Shown in pieces: positions 8,842-17,243 of a stretch of 41,135 bases of DNA. Location of the stretch: NCBI GenBank assembly GCA_003331875.1, contig QOQA01000012.1:1-41135 (forward strand), in the 5' to 3' direction. Each line of letters begins with the position of its first letter. Within the stretch, counting starts at the first letter, position 1. This DNA comes from Cryomorphaceae bacterium (lineage in GTDB: Bacteria > Bacteroidota > Bacteroidia > Flavobacteriales > Flavobacteriaceae). The position numbers and the translations under genes were made by a program. Below the pieces are notes generated by a model that was given only the letters and a program-made list of their open reading frames with translations, was not told the DNA's origin and did no database searches.

Positions 8842-10284
8842 TTAATATCCTGTGTTTTGTTGAACATTAGGATTAGCATCCCTTTCAGATTTAGAAATAG
8901 GATAAGCATATCTATATGAACCAAACTCAGGTGGGCTACCAGTCAGCAAACAATTTAATTGTATCCCACAATCAACTTCAGGCATACTTTGACCTGTTCT
9001 GGCTAAGTCATAAAATCTTAAACCTTCCCCAAAGAACTCTTTTCTTCTTTCATTCAAAATATTATCAAGCGTTGCACTTGTATAAAGACTAGCTCCTCTA
9101 ATGGCAGGAATATTATTCAAATATGATAATGCTGATGCTGAGTTACCAGCCCTTAGCTGGGTTTCAGCGTAAATTAGGTGCATTTCTTCAATTCTGAATA
9201 ATGTTAAGTTGTCAGAACCATTAACAGAGGGATATTTTCCAATAAGGGTTGGTTGTCCACCATCCCTAAGGCCTATCATTCCGTTCACTGTAAATCTAAC
9301 ATCTGTTGCAGCATCTGCTTCAAATACATCGTAAATATCATCAGCACCGGTAGCAGGTCCGGTTAAAATTCTAACATCACCATATGAACCTCCTCGAAGG
9401 ATATAACCCAATCCATTGATACTTGTATTATCTGTACCACTGTAAGCCAATTCAAATAGTGAGTTTGAAGCATTATCTGCGAGATAAGATGCTTTAAAGG
9501 CTGCAGCAGAAACGGGACTTGCAGTTCCGTTATCTATTACCCATTTAGCAGCAGTTCCTGCAGCAGCATAAAAGCTACTATCTACGGCTCCAAAATATAA
9601 GGCAGCTCTTGCCCAAACAGCATACGCACCTTGAACAGTCATATAACTGGATGTGGTGTCAAAAGCAGTACTCATTAGGCTTAAAGCAGTTGTTAAATCA
9701 CTCTGAATATCACCAACATTTGAAACAACTGTGTCTCTTGATGGTTTCAAATTAGCTGCATCCTTATATGTTTTGACATAAGGAACACCCAAAGACTGGG
9801 CGCCACCTTCACCAGTTACAAAATGTTGCCCGTACATTCTTAAAAGATCAAAGTGAGCTAATGCTCTTAAAGCATAAGCCTGTCCTTTGATATGTTGTAC
9901 TCTAGCAGGGTTTCCACCTAATGTTGTTTCATCAATACCAATAACAATATTGGTAATTGCTATAACTCTGTAAATGGTTGACCACGGTCCGTAGCCATCT
10001 GCATTGTGATCCATATCTGAATCTTTGAATCTTCCAGAAGCCATTGTAGAGTACATATTATCGGTTCTTACATCTCCCATGATTATTACGTCTCTACCGT
10101 AGTAACTGGAAGGAGTCATCCTATTGTAAGCACTTGCTAAAACATTGAATAAGTCATCATCATCATTTACAGCTGATGAAGTATCCTTAGAAAGTGCCAG
10201 TGTAGGCTCTAAATCATCATCACCACAAGATATTACGATAAGAAGTGAGAAAATAAGAGTAAAAATTTTAAATATATTTTTCAT
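8842..10284 (-). CDS. SusD/RagB-family outer-membrane lipoprotein
   Basis: A 480-residue nutrient-binding lipoprotein of the outer membrane surface. The signal peptide ends in a lipobox, VISC followed by GDDD, an acidic stretch just after the cysteine as seen in surface-exported Bacteroidota lipoproteins. SusD features include ALRALAHFDLLRMYGQ (TPR-like helices) and the C-terminal NERRKEFFGEGLRFYDLAR motif. It caps the SusC channel encoded just upstream (11-base gap) and delivers ligand to it. No polysaccharide lyase or typical polysaccharide-utilisation enzyme is adjacent, so the ligand is not inferable; the neighbouring acylase hints at an amide-containing compound or peptide. Confidence 0.95.
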   Translation of the reverse strand: MKNIFKIFTLIFSLLIVISCGDDDLEPTLALSKDTSSAVNDDDDLFNVLASAYNRMTPSSYYGRDVIIMGDVRTDNMYSTMASGRFKDSDMDHNADGYGPWSTIYRVIAITNIVIGIDETTLGGNPARVQHIKGQAYALRALAHFDLLRMYGQHFVTGEGGAQSLGVPYVKTYKDAANLKPSRDTVVSNVGDIQSDLTTALSLMSTAFDTTSSYMTVQGAYAVWARAALYFGAVDSSFYAAAGTAAKWVIDNGTASPVSAAAFKASYLADNASNSLFELAYSGTDNTSINGLGYILRGGSYGDVRILTGPATGADDIYDVFEADAATDVRFTVNGMIGLRDGGQPTLIGKYPSVNGSDNLTLFRIEEMHLIYAETQLRAGNSASALSYLNNIPAIRGASLYTSATLDNILNERRKEFFGEGLRFYDLARTGQSMPEVDCGIQLNCLLTGSPPEFGSYRYAYPISKSERDANPNVQQNTGY

Positions 10285-10295
10285 TTTTTAAAGAA

Positions 10296-13200
10296 TTAAA
10301 AAGTTAAGTTAATACCAAGTTGCCAGGACTTAGGAATTGGAACATAAATGTTATTAAATCCATTTGCAGGTGGCACCTCAGGGTCATATTCAATATCTGC
10401 TTTTGTCCATGTCCATACGTTTGTTCCTTTCACAAAAACGTTGACAGCATCAAGACCAGCAGACTCAACCAAGTTAGATGGTATTAAATAGTTGATAGTT
10501 AAATCTCTTAACCTAACCATATCTCCATCACTTAAGAATCTAGAATTCCAATATGAACCAGTAGTTACTGTACTAGGAGTATATTGCATTCTTGGGACAT
10601 CTGTAATATCACCTGGGTTTTGCCATCTGTTCATCAGTTCAGCAGCACCAGCATAATTTGACATTGATTGTAAGCCCGTGTGCATATAGTAAGTCGCCCA
10701 GTACTCGTAAATCTTATGACCACCTTGGAATACAAAATTTGCATCCACCGTAAGACCTTTAAAGTTTAATCTAGTACCGATACCTCCTTGATATGTGGGA
10801 AGTTTGTTACCTAAGAATGTTTGATTCGCAGCAAAATAAGCATCAACTCGCTCATCACTTACAGGACCATCATCAGCATCTCCACCTTCAATGAAGTATG
10901 CACTACCTGTTGCAGGATCAACACCACCCCATTGTCTCATAAACCATGTATCTATAGGTCTTCCAACTCTGTTAGCATAGAAGAAACTATCTAAGTTAAT
11001 ATCTTCTCCATCAGCAGTTTGAGCTAATCTGGTAATTTCATTTTCTACAGTTGCGTAGTTTCCATATATGTCCCATGAAAAGTCCCCAATTTTCAATAAA
11101 GTAGCATCAATTTCAACCTCAATACCTTTATTTACAACATCACCAACATTTTGAGTTTGTGATGAGAAACCTGTTGTGAGAGAAAGCGGAACTGATTGCA
11201 ATAGGTCCTTAGAATTTCTTTCATAATAACCAACAGAACCAACTATTCTGTTATTGAAAAGTCCAAAGTCTAAGAAAAGATCGAGTTTCTCAGCTTTTTC
11301 CCATGAAATTACACCATTACCAAATGCTGTTGGATATACAACACCACTGTCATTATAGTCACCACTATAACCAAATAATGACTGATATTGATTTAAACTT
11401 ATATTACTATCACCTGTTTCGCCATATGATGCTCTAAATTTTAAGTTATCAATAATTGAGCTATCAGCTAAGAAATTTTCAGATGATATATTCCATGCTA
11501 TACCTGCAGAAAAGAAATCACCATACCTGTACCCGGACGCAAATCTTGAAGAACCGTCATTTCTCCAAGTAAAATTGGCAATATACTTGTCCTTGAAGGA
11601 ATAGTTAAATACACCTGTGTATGATAATTGTCTCCAGTCTGAAAAAGATCCAGAAACATCTCTGTTAGTAGGGAAGCTTGCTAGATAGTAAAGACCTGGC
11701 GCAGCTGGTTGTTCACCTGATCCGGAAATAGCATCAGATTTGTTTTTTTGAAAGGACTGCTGTAGAATAGCACTAATAAAATGCTCATTGTCTCCTAAAG
11801 CTGTATTGTATTCAATACTATTTATCGTTGTCCATGTAAATCTTCTACTTGTCCTTTGCTCAGCATATCCTTGCTCACCAATACCATCACCTTCAATTGG
11901 ATTTTGAAATTCATGGGCACTTCCTATGTTGTAATCAATAGCAAAAACAGACTTAACTTTTAGACCTTCCATTATGTCAATAGTTGCTGAACTATTAGAA
12001 ATTGCCCTCGTATTATCTACCTTATATATATTGTTTTCCACTAAATATGGCGTATGATGTGCAATAGCAGGGTGAGGAACAAGCCAAGACCCATCAGGAT
12101 TTGTTGATGGAAAGTTTTCTCTCAGAAAGAAACGACTTGCTTGAGGACTACCAAAATAGGCTGTACCCTCTAACTGACCATTCAACAAAGCATTAGAGAC
12201 TCTGTTTGAAGTTGTTAATGTAACTTTACCAGATTTTCTTGTATAAGAAAAAGCACCAGAAACTTGCTCATAATCAGAACCAATTGAAGTTCCAGTTTGT
12301 TGAGTGTAACCTAGAGATATTCTAAAGTTCTGGGTTGCATCACCACCAGAGGCTGATAAATTATATTTTTGAATTGGGGCATCTTTGACACGAACAAGAT
12401 CTGCCCAACCACCATCGACTCGACCATTATCTTCCCAAAGTTGATATCCTGAAAGATTATTTCTTACCCATCCATATGCTGTTTGACTGTCCCAAGAAGG
12501 AACACGATTCATCATCATCTCTGTTGCTAATTCAGCATATTGAGCACCATTTAGCATCTGTCTACCTTCAACAGCATAATTCTGAAATCCGTATTGAGAT
12601 TGTAAGTTGTATTGAACTTTTCCAGCAGAACCTTTTTTGGTAGTTATTACAATTACACCATTTGATCCTCTGTTTCCGTAAGCTGCAGTTGAAGAAGCAT
12701 CCTTTAGAACTGTAATTGATTCAATGTCATTACCATTAATCATAGACAAAATTCCGAGTCCAGGATTTGAACTTCCTCCAGCTGCAATTGATCCGTTCAC
12801 AATTGGAACACCATCAATTACAAATAGTGGAGAATTATTACCCGTAAGTGATCCCTCACCACGAATCCTAATTGAAGTTGCACTTCCAGGTGCACCAGAA
12901 ATAGTTGCTATTCTTAAACCAGCAACTCTACCTTGTAAGGCGTTGGATGGGTTTGTAAAGGCAAGTCCTTCTATTTGTTCTTCACCAATTGTTACAGTAC
13001 TAGCAACAGATCTTTGTCTTTCTTGGCTACCGATACCTGTAACAACAACTTCATCAAGTGTAGTACTGCTTTCCAAACTAATATTTAGGGTAGAGGATGA
13101 ACCAACCTCAATAGATTGACTCACATAACCAACGTAGCTGAAAATTAGGACATCACCTTCAGAAGCACTTATTGAGTAATTTCCATCAAAATCTGAGGTT

Positions 13201-13352
13201 ACTCCAATAGTTGTTCCTTGTACAACAACTGTGGCACCGGGCAATGGCAAACCATCAGAGTCGGATATAACACCCGAAACAGAATCTTGCGCAAAACCAA
13301 CTAGCCCAGTTATCAAAAGTAACAAGGAAAAAAGGTTTATTATTTTTTTCAT
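10296..13352 (-). CDS. SusC/RagA-family TonB-linked outer-membrane receptor
   Basis: 1018 residues. A signal peptide (1-21) is followed by a carboxypeptidase-regulatory-like domain (SGVISDSDGLPLPGATVVV, about 26-100), then the TonB-box region LDEVVVTG, a plug domain (ALQGRVAGL, IRIRGEGSL, PLFVIDGVPI, SITVLKDASSTAAYGNRG) and a long beta-barrel ending in a C-terminal phenylalanine (GINLTF). It is the TonB-driven channel of the SusCD pair. The 220-base upstream region contains a perfect 14-bp palindrome and is shared with a divergent gene. The barrel has many Gly, Ser and Asn residues, typical of this family. Confidence 0.96.
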   Translation of the reverse strand: MKKIINLFSLLLLITGLVGFAQDSVSGVISDSDGLPLPGATVVVQGTTIGVTSDFDGNYSISASEGDVLIFSYVGYVSQSIEVGSSSTLNISLESSTTLDEVVVTGIGSQERQRSVASTVTIGEEQIEGLAFTNPSNALQGRVAGLRIATISGAPGSATSIRIRGEGSLTGNNSPLFVIDGVPIVNGSIAAGGSSNPGLGILSMINGNDIESITVLKDASSTAAYGNRGSNGVIVITTKKGSAGKVQYNLQSQYGFQNYAVEGRQMLNGAQYAELATEMMMNRVPSWDSQTAYGWVRNNLSGYQLWEDNGRVDGGWADLVRVKDAPIQKYNLSASGGDATQNFRISLGYTQQTGTSIGSDYEQVSGAFSYTRKSGKVTLTTSNRVSNALLNGQLEGTAYFGSPQASRFFLRENFPSTNPDGSWLVPHPAIAHHTPYLVENNIYKVDNTRAISNSSATIDIMEGLKVKSVFAIDYNIGSAHEFQNPIEGDGIGEQGYAEQRTSRRFTWTTINSIEYNTALGDNEHFISAILQQSFQKNKSDAISGSGEQPAAPGLYYLASFPTNRDVSGSFSDWRQLSYTGVFNYSFKDKYIANFTWRNDGSSRFASGYRYGDFFSAGIAWNISSENFLADSSIIDNLKFRASYGETGDSNISLNQYQSLFGYSGDYNDSGVVYPTAFGNGVISWEKAEKLDLFLDFGLFNNRIVGSVGYYERNSKDLLQSVPLSLTTGFSSQTQNVGDVVNKGIEVEIDATLLKIGDFSWDIYGNYATVENEITRLAQTADGEDINLDSFFYANRVGRPIDTWFMRQWGGVDPATGSAYFIEGGDADDGPVSDERVDAYFAANQTFLGNKLPTYQGGIGTRLNFKGLTVDANFVFQGGHKIYEYWATYYMHTGLQSMSNYAGAAELMNRWQNPGDITDVPRMQYTPSTVTTGSYWNSRFLSDGDMVRLRDLTINYLIPSNLVESAGLDAVNVFVKGTNVWTWTKADIEYDPEVPPANGFNNIYVPIPKSWQLGINLTF

Positions 13353-13572
13353 TTATTATATAATTATAGTTGAAGTAGTAAATATGTTAAAATTTTGTTA
13401 ACAAAACAAGTTTTTTTACTTAAAAAGATGCTACATGTTTTTTTTGTGAATTCTTAGTTTTTTTTAGAAAAAAATAATATAATCGTTAAAATTAAGCACT
13501 AATAATTTAAGAAATGCTATTATTTCAAATTTTACAGGGATAATTAATAAAAAAATTACTAAATTTTAAGAT
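13353..13572. other. Longest intergenic region, divergent promoter region of susC
   Basis: 220 AT-rich bases separate divergent susC and the DUF488-like gene. I see no coding frame, tRNA or exact TAnnTTTG box. It contains the 14-bp palindrome at 13393-13406 and long T and A tracts that could bend DNA. It must hold the promoter for susC and probably the one for the rightward pair. Confidence 0.6.
13393..13406. promoter_or_regulatory. Perfect 14-bp palindrome upstream of susC
   Basis: TTTTGTTAACAAAA is identical to its reverse complement and starts 41 bases upstream of the susC ATG. Its size and position suit a dimeric repressor or activator site. Because the region is very AT-rich, a chance match is possible, but the central GTTAAC makes it more specific than a plain A/T run. 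Confidence 0.35.
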
Positions 13573-14001
13573 GTGAAAACGGGATATTTTAAGCAAATAG
13601 ACAATAACTTAGCTCGGGGCTATGTTTCTGTCTCTTTGTATCCCTCAAAAAACAAAAATGTTTTGTACGAATTTAAATCACTTGCTCCTAACTGGAAATT
13701 ATCTGAAATGCATAAGTCAAAACAACTATCAGATTCTGATTTTGAAAAAGAATATTTATTACAGCTAATTAATATGGACGCAAAGACTATATTTGAAGAA
13801 ATAAATTTTTTGACTGGTGATAATGAACCAATATTAATGACAAATGGTAATAAGACATCTTTTTGTCATAGACACATTCTTGCGAAATGGTTTGAAGAAA
13901 AGCTTGAAGTCGAAATTGAGGAATTTAAGACAGGTGTAGTCACTAGATCAAAAGGGTATATGAAAAAAATAACACAAAAACGTCTCTTCGAAAATGAATA
14001 A
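13573..14001 (+). CDS. DUF488-like small protein
   Basis: 142 residues from a GTG start. The C-terminal part, ILMTNGNKTSFCHRHILAKW (Cys98-His99-Arg100), resembles the CHR motif near the end of DUF488 proteins, and the SLAPNWKL segment fits their N-terminal half. The biochemical role of DUF488 is not established. The final 8 bases overlap the nuclease gene, so the two are translationally coupled. An alternative is an unrelated family sharing a CHR motif; identification is moderate. Confidence 0.55.
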   Translation: MKTGYFKQIDNNLARGYVSVSLYPSKNKNVLYEFKSLAPNWKLSEMHKSKQLSDSDFEKEYLLQLINMDAKTIFEEINFLTGDNEPILMTNGNKTSFCHRHILAKWFEEKLEVEIEEFKTGVVTRSKGYMKKITQKRLFENE

Positions 14002-14620
14002 AAAACTTTTTTTAATATTTCTTTTTTTTATCGCTTGTAGCGATGGAAATAACAGTGAAACATTAGATAACAATCCGCCCAGAGAATTAAGATCTGAGGT
14101 TATTGTTGAAAATAACATCTTTAAAGTTTCATACAATGAATTCAAAGAACAAGCCAACTGGCTAGAGTATGAAGTCAGACAAATTACCAAAGCTTGTGAT
14201 CGTGCTGGAATGAATTGGTATACTGAGGCAGACGTTCATACATCCGATGAAGCAGACTACAGAAATAATGAGTGGGACAGGGCTCATTTAGCACCAGCCG
14301 GTGCTTTTACAGATTCATGTGAAAACTTGTATCAAACATTTTCTTTTTTGAACTGCACATTACAACTCGATGTTTTAAATCAAGGTGAATGGGCTCAGCT
14401 TGAATCACAAGTTAGATCGTGGGCAAATCAGTATGGTACGCTTGATGTGAGAATTGAGCTTGCTTTTTCTGATAATAGTTTGGTACTTGAGACAGGTGCG
14501 ACTGTCCCTGACGGATATTATAAATTTATAACTTTCCCCGACGATTCCGAAAGATGTTTTTATTTTGAAAATTTACCAACAAATATGAACTGGGATCAAT
14601 ATGAAATTACTTGTAATTAA
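13994..14620 (+). CDS. Secreted NUC1-family DNA/RNA non-specific endonuclease, lipoprotein
   Basis: 208 residues with a lipoprotein signal: hydrophobic stretch, then the lipobox FFIAC with Cys15. The ANWLEYEV segment and DRAHLAPAGAF (95-105) correspond to the DRGH catalytic motif of Serratia-type nucleases, with Ala in place of Gly; His98 is the general base. NCTLQLDVLNQGEWAQLE matches the magnesium-binding region (Asn129 and Glu137 equivalents of Asn119 and Glu127). It probably degrades extracellular or periplasmic nucleic acid for phosphate or nucleosides. Its 3' end overlaps the convergent nth gene by 14 bases. Confidence 0.85.
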   Translation: MNKKLFLIFLFFIACSDGNNSETLDNNPPRELRSEVIVENNIFKVSYNEFKEQANWLEYEVRQITKACDRAGMNWYTEADVHTSDEADYRNNEWDRAHLAPAGAFTDSCENLYQTFSFLNCTLQLDVLNQGEWAQLESQVRSWANQYGTLDVRIELAFSDNSLVLETGATVPDGYYKFITFPDDSERCFYFENLPTNMNWDQYEITCN

Positions 14621-15257
14621 GTTTCTTTAATATTGATTTTCTTCCAATTTTTGTCATAATTATATCATTCTTAAGATTCCAGCCTCTTGCAGGTGAAAAA
14701 TTTCTCCCATACAGTATTATTTGTATATGTAATTTGTTCCAGAGAATTTTAGGGAACAATCTTTTAGCGTCCTCTTCAGTTCTTTTTACGCTTTTTCCAT
14801 TTGAAAATCCCCAACGATACATTAACCTATGAATATGAGTGTCAACTGGAAATGCAGGGGTTCCAAAAGCCTGGGAAACTACAACGCTAGCTGTTTTATG
14901 TCCAACTGAGGGTAATTTTTCAAGCTCATTGATATCATTTGGTACTTTACCATTAAATTTTTCTATTAATATTTTTGATAACCCATAGATCCCCTTTGAC
15001 TTCATTGGTGATAGTCCCACAGGTTTGATTATGTTCCTTATTTCATCAACAGAAAGCTTAACCATATCATAAGGGTTATCAGCTTTTTCATAAAGTTTAG
15101 GTGTAATTTTGTTTACTCCTTTGTCTGTGCTTTGTGCAGAGAGAAGTACTGCAATTAACAGCGTATAAGGATCTTTATGATCAAGTGGTATGTGAATTTC
15201 AGGGTATAAATCCTCTAAAGTTTTTATTACAAATTTTACTTTTTCTTTTTTTGTCAT
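14607..15257 (-). CDS. nth: Endonuclease III-family DNA glycosylase/AP lyase lacking the Fe-S cluster
   Basis: 216 residues with an Nth core: LLSAQSTDKGVN, the helix-hairpin-helix LPSVGHKTA with catalytic Lys121, and PVDTHIHR with catalytic Asp139. These residues excise oxidised pyrimidines and cut the abasic site. The C-terminal part that normally carries four cysteines for a [4Fe-4S] cluster reads YGRNFSPARGWNLKNDII, and the whole protein contains no cysteine. It is therefore a cluster-free Nth; I recall similar flavobacterial forms. It is divergent from bcp with only 30 bases between starts. Confidence 0.9.
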   Translation of the reverse strand: MTKKEKVKFVIKTLEDLYPEIHIPLDHKDPYTLLIAVLLSAQSTDKGVNKITPKLYEKADNPYDMVKLSVDEIRNIIKPVGLSPMKSKGIYGLSKILIEKFNGKVPNDINELEKLPSVGHKTASVVVSQAFGTPAFPVDTHIHRLMYRWGFSNGKSVKRTEEDAKRLFPKILWNKLHIQIILYGRNFSPARGWNLKNDIIMTKIGRKSILKKLNYK

Positions 15258-15287
15258 TTTAGTAAATTTATAGATAAAATTTAAATA

Positions 15288-15743
15288 ATGAATACATTAA
15301 AAGTCGGTGATAAAATTCCAACATTTCAATGCTTGGATGATAAAGAAAATATAGTAAAAAGTGAGAATTTTCTGGGAATCAAGCTGGTAGTTTTCTTTTA
15401 TCCAAGAGCAAACACACCTGGATGTACTGCTGAGGCATGTAATATTTCTGAAAACTATGAAAAATTAACAAATGCTGGTTATAAAATTATTGGTGTAAGT
15501 GGAGATAAGTTAAAAACTCAAAATAATTTTTCTGTAAAATACGGTTTTCAATACCCATTGCTTGCAGATGAAAATAAAAATATTATTAAGTTATTTGGAG
15601 TTTGGGGTCCAAAAAAATTTAGAGGTAAGGAGTATGAAGGTATTCATAGGAAAACATTTGTTTTTGATGAAAATTGTATCGTCACCCATGTTTTTGATAA
15701 GGTAGATACAAAAAATCACGCTGATCAAATATTATCTTTGTAG
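15288..15743 (+). CDS. bcp: Thioredoxin-dependent peroxiredoxin, Bcp/PrxQ type
   Basis: 151 residues. The peroxidatic Cys46 and resolving Cys51 lie in PRANTPGCTAEAC, the PrxQ spacing (C-x4-C). FFYPRA before it and the later ISGDK-like VSGDKLKTQNNF and YPLLADE complete the fold. It reduces hydrogen peroxide and organic peroxides in the cytoplasm using thioredoxin. It is a single-gene unit; its last 12 bases overlap the convergent gene at 15732. The 30-base gap to nth means both promoters must reach into neighbouring coding sequence. Confidence 0.93.
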   Translation: MNTLKVGDKIPTFQCLDDKENIVKSENFLGIKLVVFFYPRANTPGCTAEACNISENYEKLTNAGYKIIGVSGDKLKTQNNFSVKYGFQYPLLADENKNIIKLFGVWGPKKFRGKEYEGIHRKTFVFDENCIVTHVFDKVDTKNHADQILSL

Positions 15744-17168
15744 TTCTTTAAGTCCAAATAGTTTTTTTTCTTTTATAAGATCAGAAACATTTTCTGGTAA
15801 ACTACCTTCCCAGCCTTTTTGATTAGATTGTATCTTTCTCAAAACATCAGAAGAAAATATTGATAAGTAGCTCTTGTTAAAATCATGTATGTCAATAATC
15901 CTAGAGTTTTTTATAAAGTATTTATATAAATTCTTCATGCTTTTAGAAATAATTAGATTCGAACTGTTAATTATTTTATTTTTCTGAAGCATTGGATAAA
16001 GAAAAATTGTGATATTTTTTGTAAATAATTTTGAAAAAGCTTCTAAGATTCCCCCATCCAAATTCGTGTAGTAAGCTTCATCAAAAACTTTGATTAAGTT
16101 ATCCACGCCCATGGTGAGAAAAACTTTTTTGTCAGTATACTTAGAAAAATATTCAGACAATTTATAATATTCTTGAAAATTGGTAATCATAACAGTTTTA
16201 CCCATAGAGCATAGAAGTTTTGCTCTATCTAAAAAATCTTGCTCGTCTAGTTTTCCCTGGGCAGTTAGGTTTGATAATGTTATTTCAAAAATTGAAATTG
16301 TGTTTTTTTTATTTAATTCTTTGTCTTTCATTATCATATTTGAGGACTTTTCATACATGTCTTCATTAACTTTAGTAACTGGTCTGAAACTTCCTCTTAT
16401 TGTCAATATATTCTTTTTATATAATTCGGCTGCTGGTAAAATATTTTTTCCATCAGGACCAAACATTACTGCTTGCGTCATCCCATTTTTAATTAATTCA
16501 AGACTTAAAAGCCTGTTATCTACATCTTTAAAAAGTGGACCAGAAAAATTAATCGTATCGATTTCAACAGTTGTTGGATCAATATGATCGTATAAATATT
16601 TTATTAAGGATCTAGGCTTATTATACTTATAATATGCACCGTAGATTAAATTCACACCCATCAGTCCAAGAATTTCTTGTTGAGCTTTTACTTCAGGTAA
16701 ACGAAATCTTACATGTAATTTAATTTCACTGTATTCAGAATTACTTTCTGTTTGGAATTTAATTCCCATCCAACCATGTCCTTTAAATTTTTTGGCAAAA
16801 TCTATTGTAGCTACGGTATTTGCATAAGAAAAAAACATTTTTTCGGTATGAACAGACTTGTCTAATCTTGATTCTAATAAATTAATCTCGTGATTTAACA
16901 TTTTTGTAAGCCTGGATTGCGTAACGTAACGAAGATCATTTTCAATTCCATATATTGCATCGCTGAATCCCTTGTCATAGGCACTCATTGTTTTTGCTAT
17001 TGTTCCGGATGCTCCACCAGCACGAAAAAAGTGTCTTGCTACTTCCTGCCCAGCGCCAATTTCAGAAAATGTACCATAAATATTTTCATTTAAGTTGATT
17101 CTAAGCGCTTTGTCTTTAGTTGATAAAAGATTTTCAAACTCTTTATCTCCTTTTAATTTTATAACCAT
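15732..17168 (-). CDS. Large conserved Bacteroidota protein of unknown function
   Basis: 478 residues, no signal peptide or membrane segment. The N-terminal third is strongly family-like: IYGTFSEIGAGQEVARHFF, then GGASGTIAKTMSAYDKGFSD. Later segments include LGLMGVNLIYGAYY, MFGPDGKNILPAAELY and ILTIRGSFRPV. As I recall, database names for relatives include TonB-dependent receptor or nicotinate-nucleotide adenylyltransferase; neither is supported, since there is no barrel, plug or HxGH nucleotidyltransferase motif. A soluble, cytoplasmic, perhaps enzymatic role is likely, but I do not assign one. It is monocistronic, divergent from the MBL-fold gene. Confidence 0.75.
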   Translation of the reverse strand: MVIKLKGDKEFENLLSTKDKALRINLNENIYGTFSEIGAGQEVARHFFRAGGASGTIAKTMSAYDKGFSDAIYGIENDLRYVTQSRLTKMLNHEINLLESRLDKSVHTEKMFFSYANTVATIDFAKKFKGHGWMGIKFQTESNSEYSEIKLHVRFRLPEVKAQQEILGLMGVNLIYGAYYKYNKPRSLIKYLYDHIDPTTVEIDTINFSGPLFKDVDNRLLSLELIKNGMTQAVMFGPDGKNILPAAELYKKNILTIRGSFRPVTKVNEDMYEKSSNMIMKDKELNKKNTISIFEITLSNLTAQGKLDEQDFLDRAKLLCSMGKTVMITNFQEYYKLSEYFSKYTDKKVFLTMGVDNLIKVFDEAYYTNLDGGILEAFSKLFTKNITIFLYPMLQKNKIINSSNLIISKSMKNLYKYFIKNSRIIDIHDFNKSYLSIFSSDVLRKIQSNQKGWEGSLPENVSDLIKEKKLFGLKELQR

Positions 17169-17186
17169 TAACCAAGTTATTTTTTA

Positions 17187-17194
17187 CAAATTTA
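17187..17194 (-). promoter_or_regulatory. Candidate -7 box for the 478-residue unknown gene
   Basis: The minus strand reads TAAATTTG, an exact match to the Bacteroidota -7 consensus TAnnTTTG, ending 18 bases before the ATG at 17168. No TTG is found at the expected -33 spacing, and the sequence is AT-rich, so support is limited. Confidence 0.35.
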
Positions 17195-17227
17195 ATAACT
17201 ATTGGTTATTACTCGTAATAAAAAAAT

Positions 17228-17235
17228 TAAATTTG
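17228..17235 (+). promoter_or_regulatory. Candidate -7 box for the MBL-fold gene
   Basis: TAAATTTG matches TAnnTTTG exactly. A TTG at 17202-17204 lies 23 bases upstream, slightly longer than the usual spacing to a -33 element. Transcription would start only a few bases before the ATG at 17244, giving a leaderless or nearly leaderless message. Confidence 0.35.
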
Positions 17236-17243
17236 GTTACATA

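Noticed and set aside
12724-13119. A 131-residue open frame on the plus strand opposite susC
   Set aside because: It lies wholly inside the well-supported susC gene, in the region of the plug domain, and its translation shows no recognisable domain; it is a shadow of the coding strand.
8842-13352. SusCD as part of a polysaccharide utilisation locus with the GH3 enzyme at 2730
   Set aside because: The GH3 gene is on the other strand in a different operon and is of the peptidoglycan NagZ type; no other carbohydrate-active enzyme is nearby.
17202-17243. Upstream TTG start for the MBL-fold protein
   Set aside because: The family begins at MKIIFLGTGT; the 14 added residues are lysine-rich without similarity, and a candidate -7 promoter box lies within this segment.
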